Counted from the first letter of the stretch, positions 45,285-54,174 are shown. The stretch is 64,000 nt of DNA from Phaeovulum veldkampii DSM 11550 (GCF_003034995.1 NZ_PZKF01000013.1:22986-86985); one strand, 5' to 3'. The notes: a model not told the origin generated them from the letters alone. A program made the numbers and translations.

Positions 45285-46595
45285 TTATCCACCGCGTTTT
45301 TCGCGCAAGCGCGCAAACCAGTCGAGCCGCTTTTTCAGCTCCCGTTCGTGCCCACGTTCGACAGGCTGATACAGGACCGGGCGTTTTACCCCCTCGGGAA
45401 AGTAGTTCTGCCCTGAAAACCCGTCTTCCGCGTCATGGTCATAGGCATAGCCCGCGCCATAGCCCTGCTCTTTCATCAGGGCGGTGGGCGCGTTCAGAAT
45501 GTGCCGTGGCGGCGGCTCTGATCCGGTGCGGCGGGCGAGATCGCGGGCGGCCTTGTAAGCCACATAGCCCGCGTTCGATTTGGGTGCGAGCGCCAGATAG
45601 ACCACCGCCTGCGCCAGCGCCAATTCCCCCTCGGGGCTGCCAAGCCGTTCATAGCTTTCCCAGGCGTGCAGGCAAAACCCCTGCGCCGCAGGGTCGGCCA
45701 GCCCGATATCCTCGACCGCCATCCGCACGAAGCGCCGTGCCAGATAGCGCGGGTCTTCGCCGCCCTCCAGCATCCGCGCAAACCAATACAGCGCCGCGTC
45801 CGGGTCGGACCCGCGAACCGATTTGTGCAGCGCCGAGATCAGGTTGTAATGCTCGTCCCCCGATTTGTCGTATTTGGCCGCCCGCCGCATCAGCCGGGCC
45901 GCCAGCGCCTCGACATCAAGGTTTTCGGTCAGCTTCCAGGCCATCACCTGCTCGATCAGATTGAGCAGTGCGCGCCCGTCGCCATCGGCCATTTCCAGCA
46001 ACGCCTCGCGCGCATGCGCCCGCAAGGGCAGCGCCCGGTGCAGCGCTTGTTCGGCCCGCTGCGCCAGCAGTTCCAGATCGGCCAGGTTCAACCGCTCCAG
46101 CACGATCACCTGGGCGCGTGACAACAGCGCGGCGTTCAATTCAAAACTGGGGTTTTCCGTGGTGGCCCCCACCAGAAGGATCGTGCCATCCTCCATATGC
46201 GGCAGGAAACTGTCTTGCTGCGCCTTGTTGAAACGGTGAATCTCATCGACGAACAACAGCGTTCCGCGGCCCTGCTGGCGCCGCAGGCGGGCCGCATCGA
46301 ACACCTTGCGCAGTTCGGACACGCCCGAAAAGATCGCCGAAATCTGCACAAAGGCGCGGTCGGATTCGGCCGCCAGCAGCCGCGCGATCGTGGTTTTACC
46401 CACGCCCGGCGGCCCCCACAGGATCAGCGACGACAAAGACCCCGCCGCCAGCATCGCCCCCAGCGGCCCCTCAGGACCGAGCACATGCGCCTGCCCGATC
46501 ACCTCGGACAGGCGCTGCGGCCGAATACGATCGGCCAGCGGGCGCGGGGCCTCGGGATGGGCAGGGCTGGAAGGGGTGTCGAACAGATCCGGCAT
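45285..46595 (-). CDS. rarA: Replication-associated recombination protein RarA/MgsA
   Basis: A 436-residue AAA+ ATPase acting at stalled forks. N-terminal PLADRIRPQRLSEVIGQ; Walker A GPPGVGKTT; Walker B LLFVDEIHRFN; sensor 1 GATTENPSFELN; C-terminal tetramerisation region (AKYDKSGDEHYNLISALHKS). Length fits the family. Heads the downstream crcB, pseudouridine-synthase and HAD gene run. Confidence 0.95.
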   Translation of the reverse strand: MPDLFDTPSSPAHPEAPRPLADRIRPQRLSEVIGQAHVLGPEGPLGAMLAAGSLSSLILWGPPGVGKTTIARLLAAESDRAFVQISAIFSGVSELRKVFDAARLRRQQGRGTLLFVDEIHRFNKAQQDSFLPHMEDGTILLVGATTENPSFELNAALLSRAQVIVLERLNLADLELLAQRAEQALHRALPLRAHAREALLEMADGDGRALLNLIEQVMAWKLTENLDVEALAARLMRRAAKYDKSGDEHYNLISALHKSVRGSDPDAALYWFARMLEGGEDPRYLARRFVRMAVEDIGLADPAAQGFCLHAWESYERLGSPEGELALAQAVVYLALAPKSNAGYVAYKAARDLARRTGSEPPPRHILNAPTALMKEQGYGAGYAYDHDAEDGFSGQNYFPEGVKRPVLYQPVERGHERELKKRLDWFARLREKRGG

Positions 46596-46647
46596 GCCCC
46601 TTCCTACCCCCGCCAGCCCTGCGGGAAAAGCCCGGCGATGGCGCCGG

Positions 46648-47235
46648 TCAGTGCATCTTGGTGGCCATGTTGATGTTCACACAAACACTGCGCGACCCCT
46701 CAATGTCCAGCACCGGGCCAGCGGGCACACAGTCCAGACCGACCCGTCGCGCCAGCCGCGGCGAATGCTCGGGGATCAGGCCCAGCACCATGCTGGCCCC
46801 GAAACTGCGCGCCGAAACCACCATTTCATGAATCAGTTGCATCTGCACCCGCAGGCGCAGGTTTGCGGGCACATGATCGGCCACGAACACGCGCGAGCTT
46901 TCCCAGATATGCGGGGCTACCGGCGCCTCTTGATACAGCAGGTTCGACGGGATCGAGGCCAGAAGGCCCCTTTGCGCATCGCGGATCATGTAGGAATAGA
47001 TGCCGCAGCGGTGCGTGGTCGGCGTCAGCCGCACACCTGCCAGCACGTCCCCCCCGTCATGCACCGCGACCCAGCGGCTGGCGGGGGTGTCATACTGGTC
47101 GAACTCCATCCCGTCGGCCTCGGGCAGATCCCATTTGTTCTGCACGATGAAGGTGCGATGGCGCGCGCGAAACATGTTGGCGAACAACTCGCCATGGTTG
47201 TGCAGGTTGGTAAAAGAAAGGGTGGTGACTTCCAT
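46648..47235 (-). CDS. Acyl-homoserine-lactone synthase, copy 1
   Basis: A 195-residue LuxI-type synthase making an acyl-homoserine lactone from SAM and an acyl carrier. The conserved set is present: Arg25, Phe29 and Trp35 (RARHRTFIVQNKW), Glu44, Asp46 and Asp49 (MEFDQYD), Arg69 (VRLTPTT), and Glu112 with Arg115 (WESSRVFV). The ATG at 47235 has AAGGAGG 8 nt upstream. It is the second gene of the downstream luxR-luxI unit. Its N-terminal 115 residues are nearly the same as copy 2 but the C-terminal part, which sets acyl-chain choice, has diverged. Confidence 0.92.
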   Translation of the reverse strand: MEVTTLSFTNLHNHGELFANMFRARHRTFIVQNKWDLPEADGMEFDQYDTPASRWVAVHDGGDVLAGVRLTPTTHRCGIYSYMIRDAQRGLLASIPSNLLYQEAPVAPHIWESSRVFVADHVPANLRLRVQMQLIHEMVVSARSFGASMVLGLIPEHSPRLARRVGLDCVPAGPVLDIEGSRSVCVNINMATKMH

Positions 47236-47290
47236 TGTAGTGCCTCCTTCTGGGGTTGTGAAACCGATCAGGCGAGGCGCCACACAGCTC

Positions 47291-47902
47291 TTAGAGCATG
47301 CCGTATTCTCTGGCCTTTCGCACCGCTTCAGAGGTGGTGCGCGCTTCCAGGCGAATACGGGCAGATTTCAGGCGAGCCTTGAAAGCACTTTCTGTAATAC
47401 CGAGTTTTGCGGCCGCGGCGGTGTGGCGATCCCCGTTTGCAATGAATTGCAAAGCCTCGACTTGCGCAGGCGTCAGCTCTGACGGCGGCCTTGCCGCGAT
47501 GTGCAGCCGGCCGGTGATTTCGGTCAATACCGCCAGCTCTTGCTTGCTGAATTCCCGGTCCCCCCGCGCGACGCCCACAATCGACCGTGACGTGATCGGC
47601 CCATAGGATGACACCGCGCCATAGGTCAGCCCGAAGCGCGCCGCCTGCTGCATGACACCAAAGGGGTCCGGCATCGGGATCTCGCTCCAGCGGATCGCAC
47701 CGCTCAGGCCGATCCCCCAGAACACGACGGGGTCGCGCAGATAATAGGCGTTATCGCTGTAATGCTTGCGCCATGGCTCGGGGTAGGTGCTGTGATACAC
47801 CAGCGGCGTCGCAAAACGGATATGCAGACCGGCAGAATAGCCGACAGGGGCGATGCCTTCCAGTTCGCCCAGAATCGCAGAGAGTTCTCTGGTCAGAGTC
47901 AT
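47291..47902 (-). CDS. LuxR-type quorum-sensing regulator, copy 1
   Basis: A 203-residue regulator with an N-terminal autoinducer-binding domain and a C-terminal LuxR helix-turn-helix (about residues 143-200, LTPAQVEALQFIANGDRHTA onward). Ligand-pocket residues are kept: Trp44, Tyr48, Asp57-Pro58 and Trp72. It is shorter than classical LuxR proteins of 235-250 residues, the shortfall lying in the sensory domain. No ribosome-binding site precedes the ATG; a promoter ends 6 nt before it. Confidence 0.9.
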   Translation of the reverse strand: MTLTRELSAILGELEGIAPVGYSAGLHIRFATPLVYHSTYPEPWRKHYSDNAYYLRDPVVFWGIGLSGAIRWSEIPMPDPFGVMQQAARFGLTYGAVSSYGPITSRSIVGVARGDREFSKQELAVLTEITGRLHIAARPPSELTPAQVEALQFIANGDRHTAAAAKLGITESAFKARLKSARIRLEARTTSEAVRKAREYGML

Positions 47903-47908
47903 AATCTT

Positions 47909-47937
47909 TTTAGACTTCCTGCTTCAGGCTTCGTCAA
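47909..47937 (-). promoter_or_regulatory. luxR copy 1 promoter, possibly leaderless
   Basis: Minus strand: TTGACG (47937-47932), 17-nt spacer, TCTAAA (47914-47909), then 6 nt to the luxR ATG at 47902. The identical spacing and hexamers recur before luxR copy 2. Just upstream, a block GCCATGCAATTC is nearly repeated at copy 2 and could be a regulator site. Predicted transcription start is at or next to the A of ATG. Confidence 0.55.
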
Positions 47938-47962
47938 CCTAGAATTGCATGGCCAAGTGGCG

Positions 47963-47983
47963 CCACCGGGTTACCCCCGGTGG
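47963..47983 (-). terminator. Hairpin after luxI copy 2
   Basis: A perfect 8-bp stem CCACCGGG/CCCGGTGG with a 5-nt loop lies 45 nt downstream of luxI copy 2 and just before the copy-1 promoter. It has no U-tract, so it may be a weak terminator or an mRNA 3'-end stabiliser between the two quorum-sensing units. Confidence 0.4.
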
Positions 47984-48027
47984 TGCTGCTCGGTTATAGC
48001 GCATCGACCGCGTTGCGGCTGCTGCGC

Positions 48028-48618
48028 TTAGTGAAGCGTGCCCGAGAAATCCATCGACACGACCTGATTGTCGACATTCTCGATGTTCATAACCGGCCCC
48101 ATCGCGGTCATATGCACGCCGACGCGGCCCGCCCAACGCGGCCAGTTTGCGTTCAGCAACGTCAGGCACGAGGTCGCGCCCAGTTTGCGCGCGGCATTGC
48201 CGAGTTCCGTCACCAGCTTGGCATGAACCGCCCGGCGCTGCGCCATCGGCACGTCATGCGACACGAACAGGCGCGAGCTTTCCCAGATGTTTTCCGCCAC
48301 CGGCGCCTCTTCATACAGCAGATGCGAGGGGATGGTTTCCAACAGCCCGCGCTGCGCGTCGCGGATCATATAGCTGTAGATGCCGCAGCGCGTGGTGGTG
48401 GGCGTCAGCCGATTACCGGCCAGAACCCGGCCCAACTCGTCATGGACAACAACCCAGCGGCTGGCGGGGGTGTCATACTGATCGTATTCCATACCCATCG
48501 CTTCGGGCAGGTTCCACTTGTTGTGGACGATGAACAGATCGCGCCGAGCGCGCAGCATGTTGGCGAAAAGCTCCCCATGGTTGTGGATGTTTTCAAAGGA
48601 GAGAGTCGTGGTCTGCAT
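48028..48618 (-). CDS. Acyl-homoserine-lactone synthase, copy 2
   Basis: A 196-residue LuxI-type synthase with the same catalytic set as copy 1 (RARRDLFIVHNKW, MEYDQYD, NRLTPTT, WESSRLFV). GGAGG is 6 nt before the ATG at 48618. It lies 56 nt after luxR copy 2. High similarity to copy 1 stops around residue 120, after which the two align poorly, suggesting different acyl-chain preference. Confidence 0.92.
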   Translation of the reverse strand: MQTTTLSFENIHNHGELFANMLRARRDLFIVHNKWNLPEAMGMEYDQYDTPASRWVVVHDELGRVLAGNRLTPTTTRCGIYSYMIRDAQRGLLETIPSHLLYEEAPVAENIWESSRLFVSHDVPMAQRRAVHAKLVTELGNAARKLGATSCLTLLNANWPRWAGRVGVHMTAMGPVMNIENVDNQVVSMDFSGTLH

Positions 48619-48674
48619 GTTAGCCTCCTGCAGGGTTGGGTGGTTAAACTCGAAACCTTGCGGAGGGCGGCTAG

Positions 48675-49286
48675 TCAGATCAGACGGGAATCCTTGGCGC
48701 GCTGGATCGCCTCGGCGGTGGTGCGGGCCATCAGGCGCTCACGGGCAGAAATGAGACGCGCCTTCAGGGCACTTTCCGAGATACCAAGTTTGGCAGCGGC
48801 CGCAGCGTGACGGTCACCCCCCGCAATGCATTTCAGCGCCTCGATCTGGGCTTTGGTCAGTTCCTGCGGCGGCTCGGTCATTTCGTGAAGCCGCAGGACA
48901 ATGGTCTGAAGTGTCTCGATTTCCTGATCGGTAAACTCCCGATCTGCGCGCGCGAAACTGGCGATGCTGCGCGACCGGATCGGTCCACAAGAGATCGTGA
49001 CCCCGTATTTCAGCCCGAACCGAGCCGCTTCCTTGAACAGGCCGAACGGGTCCGGCAGGTTGCGGTCGCCCCAGCGAATCCAGCCGATGGTGCTGAAACC
49101 CCAGGCGGTCATCGGATCGCGCAGCACAAATCCGTTATCAGTATAATGATCAAGCCACGCCTGATTGTAGGTCTGAAACGACATCAACGGCGAGGTAAAG
49201 CGAATGTGCAAACCGACGAAATACCCCAACGGGGCCAGTCGGGCCAGTTTGCGCAATTCAAGATCGATTTCGGCATGTGTGGTCAT
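48675..49286 (-). CDS. LuxR-type quorum-sensing regulator, copy 2
   Basis: A 203-residue regulator, same length as copy 1. Autoinducer domain with Trp44, Tyr48, Asp57-Pro58 and Trp70/Trp72; helix-turn-helix from about residue 143 (LTKAQIEALKCIAGGDRHAA). As with copy 1 there is no Shine-Dalgarno sequence before the ATG at 49286; a promoter-like element ends 5 nt upstream. First gene of the upstream luxR-luxI unit. Confidence 0.9.
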   Translation of the reverse strand: MTTHAEIDLELRKLARLAPLGYFVGLHIRFTSPLMSFQTYNQAWLDHYTDNGFVLRDPMTAWGFSTIGWIRWGDRNLPDPFGLFKEAARFGLKYGVTISCGPIRSRSIASFARADREFTDQEIETLQTIVLRLHEMTEPPQELTKAQIEALKCIAGGDRHAAAAAKLGISESALKARLISARERLMARTTAEAIQRAKDSRLI

Positions 49287-49291
49287 AGCTT

Positions 49292-49320
49292 TTTAGACAA
49301 GTTGTCCTGATTTTCGTCAA
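49292..49320 (-). promoter_or_regulatory. luxR copy 2 promoter, possibly leaderless
   Basis: Minus strand: TTGACG (49320-49315), 17-nt spacer, TCTAAA (49297-49292), then 5 nt to the ATG at 49286. Same hexamers and spacing as copy 1; the block just upstream (GCCATTCAATTC) matches copy 1 except for one base. Confidence 0.55.
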
Positions 49321-49408
49321 CCGTGAATTGAATGGCGGCGACACTTTACCGTTGCGTCACCCATTTGGCCGCGCTCCGAGCACCCCACTGGCACGCCCCG
49401 GCAGAAAT

Positions 49409-49436
49409 AAAAAAACCCCGCCGAAGGCGGGGTTTT
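49409..49436 (-). terminator. Intrinsic terminator of the ribosomal cluster after rplQ
   Basis: Perfect 7-bp stem CCCCGCC/GGCGGGG (49416-49432, loop GAA on the plus strand, TTC on the minus strand) followed on the minus strand by TTTTTTT. It lies about 20 nt past the rplQ stop and closes the S10-spc-alpha cluster. Confidence 0.9.
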
Positions 49437-49454
49437 CAGGGTCGTGCCGGCCGA

Positions 49455-49871
49455 TCAATCTTCGGCGTTCTCAGCCTCGACGCGCGCCTTGTCGGCAGCG
49501 CCCTTGGCGGCCGGGTCACGCTCGACGAATTCGATGATCGCCATCGGCGCCATGTCGCCATAGCGGAAACCGGCCTTCAGAACGCGAACGTAGCCGCCCT
49601 GACGGTCCTTGTAGCGCGGGCCGAGCACTTCGAACAGTTTGGCCACATAGGCATCCTGCTTGAGCTGCGAGGCCGCCTGACGACGAGCGTGCAGGTCACC
49701 GCGCTTGCCCAGCGTGATCAGCTTTTCGATGATCGGACGCAGTTCCTTGGCTTTCGGCAGGGTCGTCTTGATCTGTTCATGTTCGATCAACGAGCCGGCC
49801 ATGTTGGCGAACAGCGCCTTGCGGTGTTCGTGGGTGCGGTTCAGACGGCGGTAGCCGCGAGCGTGACGCAT
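49455..49871 (-). CDS. rplQ: 50S ribosomal protein L17
   Basis: A 138-residue large-subunit protein with the family start [20 protein letters not shown] and the [19 protein letters not shown] core. An acidic C-terminal tail ([11 protein letters not shown]) extends it beyond the E. coli protein. Last gene of the ribosomal cluster, after rpoA. Confidence 0.97.
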   Translation of the reverse strand: MRHARGYRRLNRTHEHRKALFANMAGSLIEHEQIKTTLPKAKELRPIIEKLITLGKRGDLHARRQAASQLKQDAYVAKLFEVLGPRYKDRQGGYVRVLKAGFRYGDMAPMAIIEFVERDPAAKGAADKARVEAENAED

Positions 49872-49954
49872 GTTGTTTCTCCTATCGCGTTTTGCTTTGT
49901 CCGGCGGCCGTGGTCCTCGGCGCGCTCACCTTGGGGCTTTCGCCCATCTGTTCC

Positions 49955-49976
49955 CCGGAAATCCGGGCATTTCCGG
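49955..49976 (-). other. Hairpin between rpoA and rplQ
   Basis: Perfect 8-bp stem CCGGAAAT/ATTTCCGG with a 6-nt loop in the 157-nt gap. A second, one-mismatch stem of about 10 bp lies at 50004-50028 directly after the rpoA stop. No U-tract follows; a processing or mRNA-stability role is likelier than termination. Confidence 0.45.
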
Positions 49977-50028
49977 AGGCCTTGGCCCCCGGCAACCTCT
50001 GGGTGCGCCCTCAGGCGGACCCAGGCGG

Positions 50029-51045
50029 TCAAAACTGGTCTTCGAAACGCTTGGCCAGATCTTCGATGTTTTCCGGCGGCCAGTCTTCGAGTTCCATCCC
50101 CAGATGCAGACCCATGCCCGAGAGCACTTCCTTGATCTCGTTCAGCGACTTGCGGCCAAAGTTCGGGGTGCGCAGCATCTCGGCTTCGGTCTTCTGGATC
50201 AGGTCGCCAATATAAACGATGTTGTCGTTCTTCAGGCAGTTGGCCGAACGCACCGACAGTTCCAGCTCGTCCACCTTCTTGAGCAGGAGCGGGTTGAATT
50301 CCAGCCCCTCTTCGGCGTCGTGCTTGAGCGCGCTTTCCGGCTCGTCGAAATTGACGAAGATCGACAGTTGATCCTGCAGGATGCGCGCGGCGTAGGCCAC
50401 CGCATCTTCGGGGGTCAGGCTGCCGTCGGTCTCGATCTTCATGGTCAACTTGTCATAGTCCAGCACCTGGCCCTCGCGGGTGGGCTGCACTTCGTAGCTG
50501 ACCTTCTTGACCGGCGAATAGATCGCGTCGATCGGCATCAGGCCGATGGGTGCATCTTCGGGGCGGTTTTTGTCGGCCGCCACATAGCCCTTACCGGTGT
50601 TGACCGTCAGTTCCATGAACAGTTCCGCGCCCTCGTCAAGGTGGCAGATGACGTGATCCTTGTTCAGAACCTCGATCCCGTTCGATTCGGAAATGTCGCC
50701 CGCGGTCACGATGCCCGGCCCCTTGGCCGAAATAGACAGCCGCTTGGGCCCTTCGACTTCCATCTTCAGCGCGACGCCCTTGAGGTTCAGCACGATGTCG
50801 GTGACATCTTCACGCACCCCGGCAACCGAGGAAAATTCATGCAGCACGTTGTCGATCTGCACCGAGGTGATCGCGGCGCCTTGCAGCGACGACATCAGCA
50901 CGCGGCGCAGCGCGTTGCCCAGCGTGAGGCCAAAGCCACGCTCCAGCGGTTCGGCAACCACGGTGGCCTGCCGGGCCGGGTCACTGCCCGGTTTGACTTC
51001 AAGCTGCGACGGCTTGATCAATGCGGCCCAATTCTTGTGGATCAT
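50029..51045 (-). CDS. rpoA: RNA polymerase alpha subunit
   Basis: A 338-residue subunit: N-terminal assembly domain ([20 protein letters not shown]) and C-terminal domain ([38 protein letters not shown]) that contacts UP elements and activators. The ATG at 51045 ([12 protein letters not shown]) is the alphaproteobacterial start and has GGAGG 8 nt upstream. Confidence 0.97.
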   Translation of the reverse strand: MIHKNWAALIKPSQLEVKPGSDPARQATVVAEPLERGFGLTLGNALRRVLMSSLQGAAITSVQIDNVLHEFSSVAGVREDVTDIVLNLKGVALKMEVEGPKRLSISAKGPGIVTAGDISESNGIEVLNKDHVICHLDEGAELFMELTVNTGKGYVAADKNRPEDAPIGLMPIDAIYSPVKKVSYEVQPTREGQVLDYDKLTMKIETDGSLTPEDAVAYAARILQDQLSIFVNFDEPESALKHDAEEGLEFNPLLLKKVDELELSVRSANCLKNDNIVYIGDLIQKTEAEMLRTPNFGRKSLNEIKEVLSGMGLHLGMELEDWPPENIEDLAKRFEDQF

Positions 51046-51114
51046 GCGTACTGCCTCCATACCTGTCCCAGACCCATGTCCGTAAGCCGGGACGCCCGAG
51101 GTTAAATGCGAATG

Positions 51115-51149
51115 GCCCTGGGCCGCGCGGAAACCGCACGGCCCAGGGC
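51115..51149 (-). other. Long hairpin between rpsK and rpoA
   Basis: Perfect 11-bp stem GCCCTGGGCCG/CGGCCCAGGGC with a further GCGG/CCGC stem inside the loop. It lies 13 nt after the rpsK stop. No U-tract follows on the minus strand. It may adjust the rpoA:ribosomal protein ratio by processing. Confidence 0.5.
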
Positions 51150-51162
51150 GAGAAAGTCGTTG

Positions 51163-51552
51163 TCAGACCCGGCGACGTTTCGGCGGCCGACAGCCGTTGT
51201 GCGCGATCGGCGTCACGTCGCGGATCGAAGTGATGTTGAAGCCCACCGCAGCCAGCGCGCGCAGCGCTGATTCACGGCCCGAGCCGGGGCCCTGGACTTC
51301 CACTTCCAGCGTTTTCACGCCGTGTTCCTGCGCCTTGCGGCCCGCGTCTTCGGCGGCCATCTGCGCGGCGTAGGGGGTCGATTTCCGCGACCCCTTGAAC
51401 CCCATCGTCCCCGAGGACGACCAGGCAATCGCGTTGCCCTGCACGTCCGAAATCAGGATCTTGGTGTTGTTAAAGGAAGAGTTCACATGAGCAACGCCCG
51501 AGGCGATGTTCTTGCGCTCTTTCCGCTTGATGCGGGTCTTTTCACGAGCCAT
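51163..51552 (-). CDS. rpsK: 30S ribosomal protein S11
   Basis: A 129-residue platform protein: [20 protein letters not shown] near the N-terminus and [20 protein letters not shown] at the C-terminus, both family hallmarks. Located 15 nt after rpsM. Confidence 0.97.
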   Translation of the reverse strand: MAREKTRIKRKERKNIASGVAHVNSSFNNTKILISDVQGNAIAWSSSGTMGFKGSRKSTPYAAQMAAEDAGRKAQEHGVKTLEVEVQGPGSGRESALRALAAVGFNITSIRDVTPIAHNGCRPPKRRRV

Positions 51553-51567
51553 CTGCTAACCCTCCCC

Positions 51568-51936
51568 TTACTTCTTCTTGCCGGCGATCGGCTTCGCCGG
51601 GCCCTTGCGGGTGCGGGCGTTGGTATGGGTGCGCTGGCCGCGCACGGGCAGGTTGCGACGGTGACGCAGACCACGATACGAGCCAAGGTCCATCGCACGC
51701 TTGATGTTCATCTGAACTTCGCGGCGCAGGTCACCCTCGACGGTATAATTCGCGTCGATATGTTCGCGGATCGCCAGAACCTCGGCATCCGACAATTCGT
51801 TCACGCGGCGGGTCCGGTCGATACCGACAGCCTCGCAGATCAGTTCCGCAATATGCGGGCCGATGCCCGTGATATAGGTCAAAGCGATGGGGACGCGTTT
51901 CCCCGTCGGGATGTTGACGCCAGCAATACGTGCCAA
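51568..51936 (-). CDS. rpsM: 30S ribosomal protein S13
   Basis: A 122-residue head protein: start [39 protein letters not shown] basic tail. It follows a strong promoter, so it begins the alpha operon rpsM-rpsK-rpoA-rplQ. Two longer upstream frames are out of line with the family start. Confidence 0.97.
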   Translation of the reverse strand: MARIAGVNIPTGKRVPIALTYITGIGPHIAELICEAVGIDRTRRVNELSDAEVLAIREHIDANYTVEGDLRREVQMNIKRAMDLGSYRGLRHRRNLPVRGQRTHTNARTRKGPAKPIAGKKK

Positions 51937-51992
51937 ACGTAGCTTCCTTTTGTTGCGGTTCCGTAACCCCAGAACCTTTTTTCACAACGAAT

Positions 51993-52017
51993 GGCCCGAA
52001 AGCGATGCCTTCGGGCC
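51993..52017 (-). other. Hairpin in leader upstream of rpsM
   Basis: Perfect 8-bp stem GGCCCGAA/TTCGGGCC with a 9-nt loop, between the rpsM promoter and start codon, also downstream of adk. It may be a partial terminator for adk and part of the rpsM leader, where S4-type autoregulation acts in other bacteria; no S4 target structure is proven here. Confidence 0.45.
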
Positions 52018-52077
52018 GCTCTCGATCTGGCAGGCGGGTAAACCCGAACCCAGAACGATTCTCGAACGAGACGCCGT

Positions 52078-52106
52078 GCAATATGGTCAAATGCACGGCG
52101 CGTCAA
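52078..52106 (-). promoter_or_regulatory. Promoter of the alpha operon (rpsM)
   Basis: Minus strand TTGACG (52106-52101), exactly 17 nt, TATTGC (52083-52078), about 140 nt before the rpsM ATG and just after the adk stop. Good consensus fit, giving a long leader of about 135 nt. Confidence 0.65.
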
Positions 52107-52119
52107 GAGGGCGCGGCTG

Positions 52120-52776
52120 TCAGCCCTTCGGGCTGTCCAGAATTGCGGCAATTTCGGCCGAAACCACCCCGATCTCGCCCAACCCGTCCACCACATGCAG
52201 GCAACCCTGCGCATAGTAGTAACCGATCAGCGGCGAGGTCTTCTTGTAGTATTCCATCAGCCGCTGCTTCAGACTGTCTTCGTTATCATCGGCGCGGCGG
52301 CGCAGATCGGTCGATCCGCAGCAGTCGCAGACCCCCGCCACCTTGGTCGGGCGGGTGATGTCGTGATAGACCTCGCCACAGGCGCCGCAGGTAAAGCGAC
52401 CGGTGATGCGTGCAACCAGCGCCGCATCATCCACCCGCATCTCGATCACCGCATCCAGGCGCTGACCAACCCGCGCCAGCAGATCGCGCAAGGCATCGGC
52501 CTGCGGCAGCGTGCGCGGAAAGCCATCAAAGATAAACCCCGTCCCCGCGGCGCCGGTCAGCTTTTCCTCGATCAGCCCGATGACGATTTCATCGGTGACC
52601 AACTGGCCGCGGTCCATGACTTCGGCGACCCGGCGCCCCATTTCGCTCCCCGATGATTTCGACTCGCGCAGCATGTCGCCGGTAGAAAGTTGCACCATGC
52701 CGCGGCCTTCGACCAGCTTGCGGGCCTGCGTGCCCTTGCCAGCTCCCGGCGGCCCCAGAAGAATGATGTTAACCAT
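52120..52776 (-). CDS. adk: Adenylate kinase
   Basis: A 218-residue enzyme interconverting ATP+AMP and 2 ADP. P-loop [22 protein letters not shown]; the LID is the zinc-binding type with four Cys ([10 protein letters not shown] and CDCCGS), usual in Gram-positives and many alphaproteobacteria. Between secY and rpsM, as expected. Confidence 0.97.
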   Translation of the reverse strand: MVNIILLGPPGAGKGTQARKLVEGRGMVQLSTGDMLRESKSSGSEMGRRVAEVMDRGQLVTDEIVIGLIEEKLTGAAGTGFIFDGFPRTLPQADALRDLLARVGQRLDAVIEMRVDDAALVARITGRFTCGACGEVYHDITRPTKVAGVCDCCGSTDLRRRADDNEDSLKQRLMEYYKKTSPLIGYYYAQGCLHVVDGLGEIGVVSAEIAAILDSPKG

Positions 52777-52790
52777 TGTCAGTTCCTGCC

Positions 52791-54152
52791 TCAGCGCCGC
52801 GCAGGCGCCTTTTTCGTCGCTGGTTTCTTTTTGCCGCGAAGCTGCGATTTCTCGATCAGCCCCTCATACTGATGGGCCAGCAAGTGCGATTGCACCTGAT
52901 TGATCGTGTCCATCGTCACAGACACTACGATCAGAACCGAGGTGCCCCCGAAATAGAACGGGATCGCAAGTTGCGAGCGCAGAACCTCTGGCAGCAGGCA
53001 GACCAGCGCCAGATAGCCCGAGCCGAGCACCAAGATGCGCGCAACGACGTAATCGAGGTAATCTTCGGTCTTCTTGCCGGGCCGAATACCAGGAATGAAG
53101 CCGCCCTGATTCTTCAGATTCTCAGCCACCTCGTCGGATTTGAACGACACGTTGGCGGTGTAAAAATAGGCAAAAAACACGATCATCGCCGTGAAGAACG
53201 CCAGATACAGCGGCTGGCCGGGGCCAAAATAGGCAAGGATCGTCGACATCACCGGCCCGGTCTGGCTGCCCGAAAAGGTCGAGATCGTGGTCGGCAGCAG
53301 CAAGAGCGACGAGGCAAAGATCGCCGGGATAACGCCTGCCGGGTTGACCTTGATCGGCAGGTGGCTGGAGCCGCCATCGTAAATCTTCATCCCGACCTGA
53401 CGGCGCGGATACTGAATATGGATCTTGCGCAGCGCGCGCTCCATGAACACCACAAAGGCAATGGTGACCACCACCATCGCAATCACGCCCAGAATGGCCG
53501 GCGTGGAAATGGCGCCCGAACGGCCCTGGCTGAAGAACTGCGCCAGCGCGGCGGGAATCTCGGCCACGATGCCGACAAAGATGATCAACGAAATGCCGTT
53601 GCCAATGCCGCGGGCGGTGATCTGTTCGCCAAGCCACATCAGGAACATGGTGCCGCCAACCAGCGTGACCACCACGGTCGCCTGGAAGAACAGGCCCGGA
53701 TCATGCGCCAGATCGCCCGCCTCAAGGCTGCGCGCCAGCCCATAGGCCTGGAACAGCGCCAGCGCGACGGTGCCGTAGCGCGTGATCTGGTTCAGCTTCT
53801 TGCGGCCCTGCTCGCCTTCCTTCTTCATCTGCGCCAGCGACGGCACCATGGCCGTCAGCAACTGCACGATGATCGAGGCCGAAATATAGGGCATGATCCC
53901 CAGCGCAAAAATACCCATCCGCCCCAGCGCACCGCCGGTGAACATCGACAGTATGCCGCCAATCCCCGCCGCGGCATCATCCATGAACTGCTTGAGCGCC
54001 AGCCCGTCGATGCCAGGCACCGGGATGTAGGTGCCGATCCGATAGACGATCAGCAGACCGATGGTGAAATAGATACGCTGGCGCAACTCGGTCGCCTTGC
54101 CGAAGGCGCTCCAGCTGATGTTCGACGCCATTTGCTCCGCAGCAGATGCCAT
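52791..54152 (-). CDS. secY: Protein translocase subunit SecY
   Basis: A 453-residue ten-helix channel protein. N-terminal [20 protein letters not shown] and [20 protein letters not shown]; the cytoplasmic loop REF-like signal is [21 protein letters not shown]-terminal Lys/Arg-rich tail ([14 protein letters not shown]). Sec export channel with SecE/SecG. No rpmJ is seen after it, as is usual in this group. Confidence 0.97.
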   Translation of the reverse strand: MASAAEQMASNISWSAFGKATELRQRIYFTIGLLIVYRIGTYIPVPGIDGLALKQFMDDAAAGIGGILSMFTGGALGRMGIFALGIMPYISASIIVQLLTAMVPSLAQMKKEGEQGRKKLNQITRYGTVALALFQAYGLARSLEAGDLAHDPGLFFQATVVVTLVGGTMFLMWLGEQITARGIGNGISLIIFVGIVAEIPAALAQFFSQGRSGAISTPAILGVIAMVVVTIAFVVFMERALRKIHIQYPRRQVGMKIYDGGSSHLPIKVNPAGVIPAIFASSLLLLPTTISTFSGSQTGPVMSTILAYFGPGQPLYLAFFTAMIVFFAYFYTANVSFKSDEVAENLKNQGGFIPGIRPGKKTEDYLDYVVARILVLGSGYLALVCLLPEVLRSQLAIPFYFGGTSVLIVVSVTMDTINQVQSHLLAHQYEGLIEKSQLRGKKKPATKKAPARR

Positions 54153-54174
54153 GACCGTTCCCTATCATGTCAGC

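Larger units (their letters stand above)
46648..49345. repeat. Tandem duplication of a luxR-luxI unit
   Basis: Two direct copies, unit 2 (49345-48028) and unit 1 (about 47960-46648), share gene order, gene lengths (203 and 195/196 residues), intergenic spacing (55-56 nt) and promoter elements. The copies have diverged in sequence, most strongly in the C-terminal half of luxI, so the duplication is not recent. No transposon ends are seen at the edges. Confidence 0.7.

Noticed and set aside
46648..49345. Mobile element or integron as source of the luxRI duplication
   Set aside because: No transposase, inverted terminal repeats or flanking target duplications were found; codon use looks like the neighbours.
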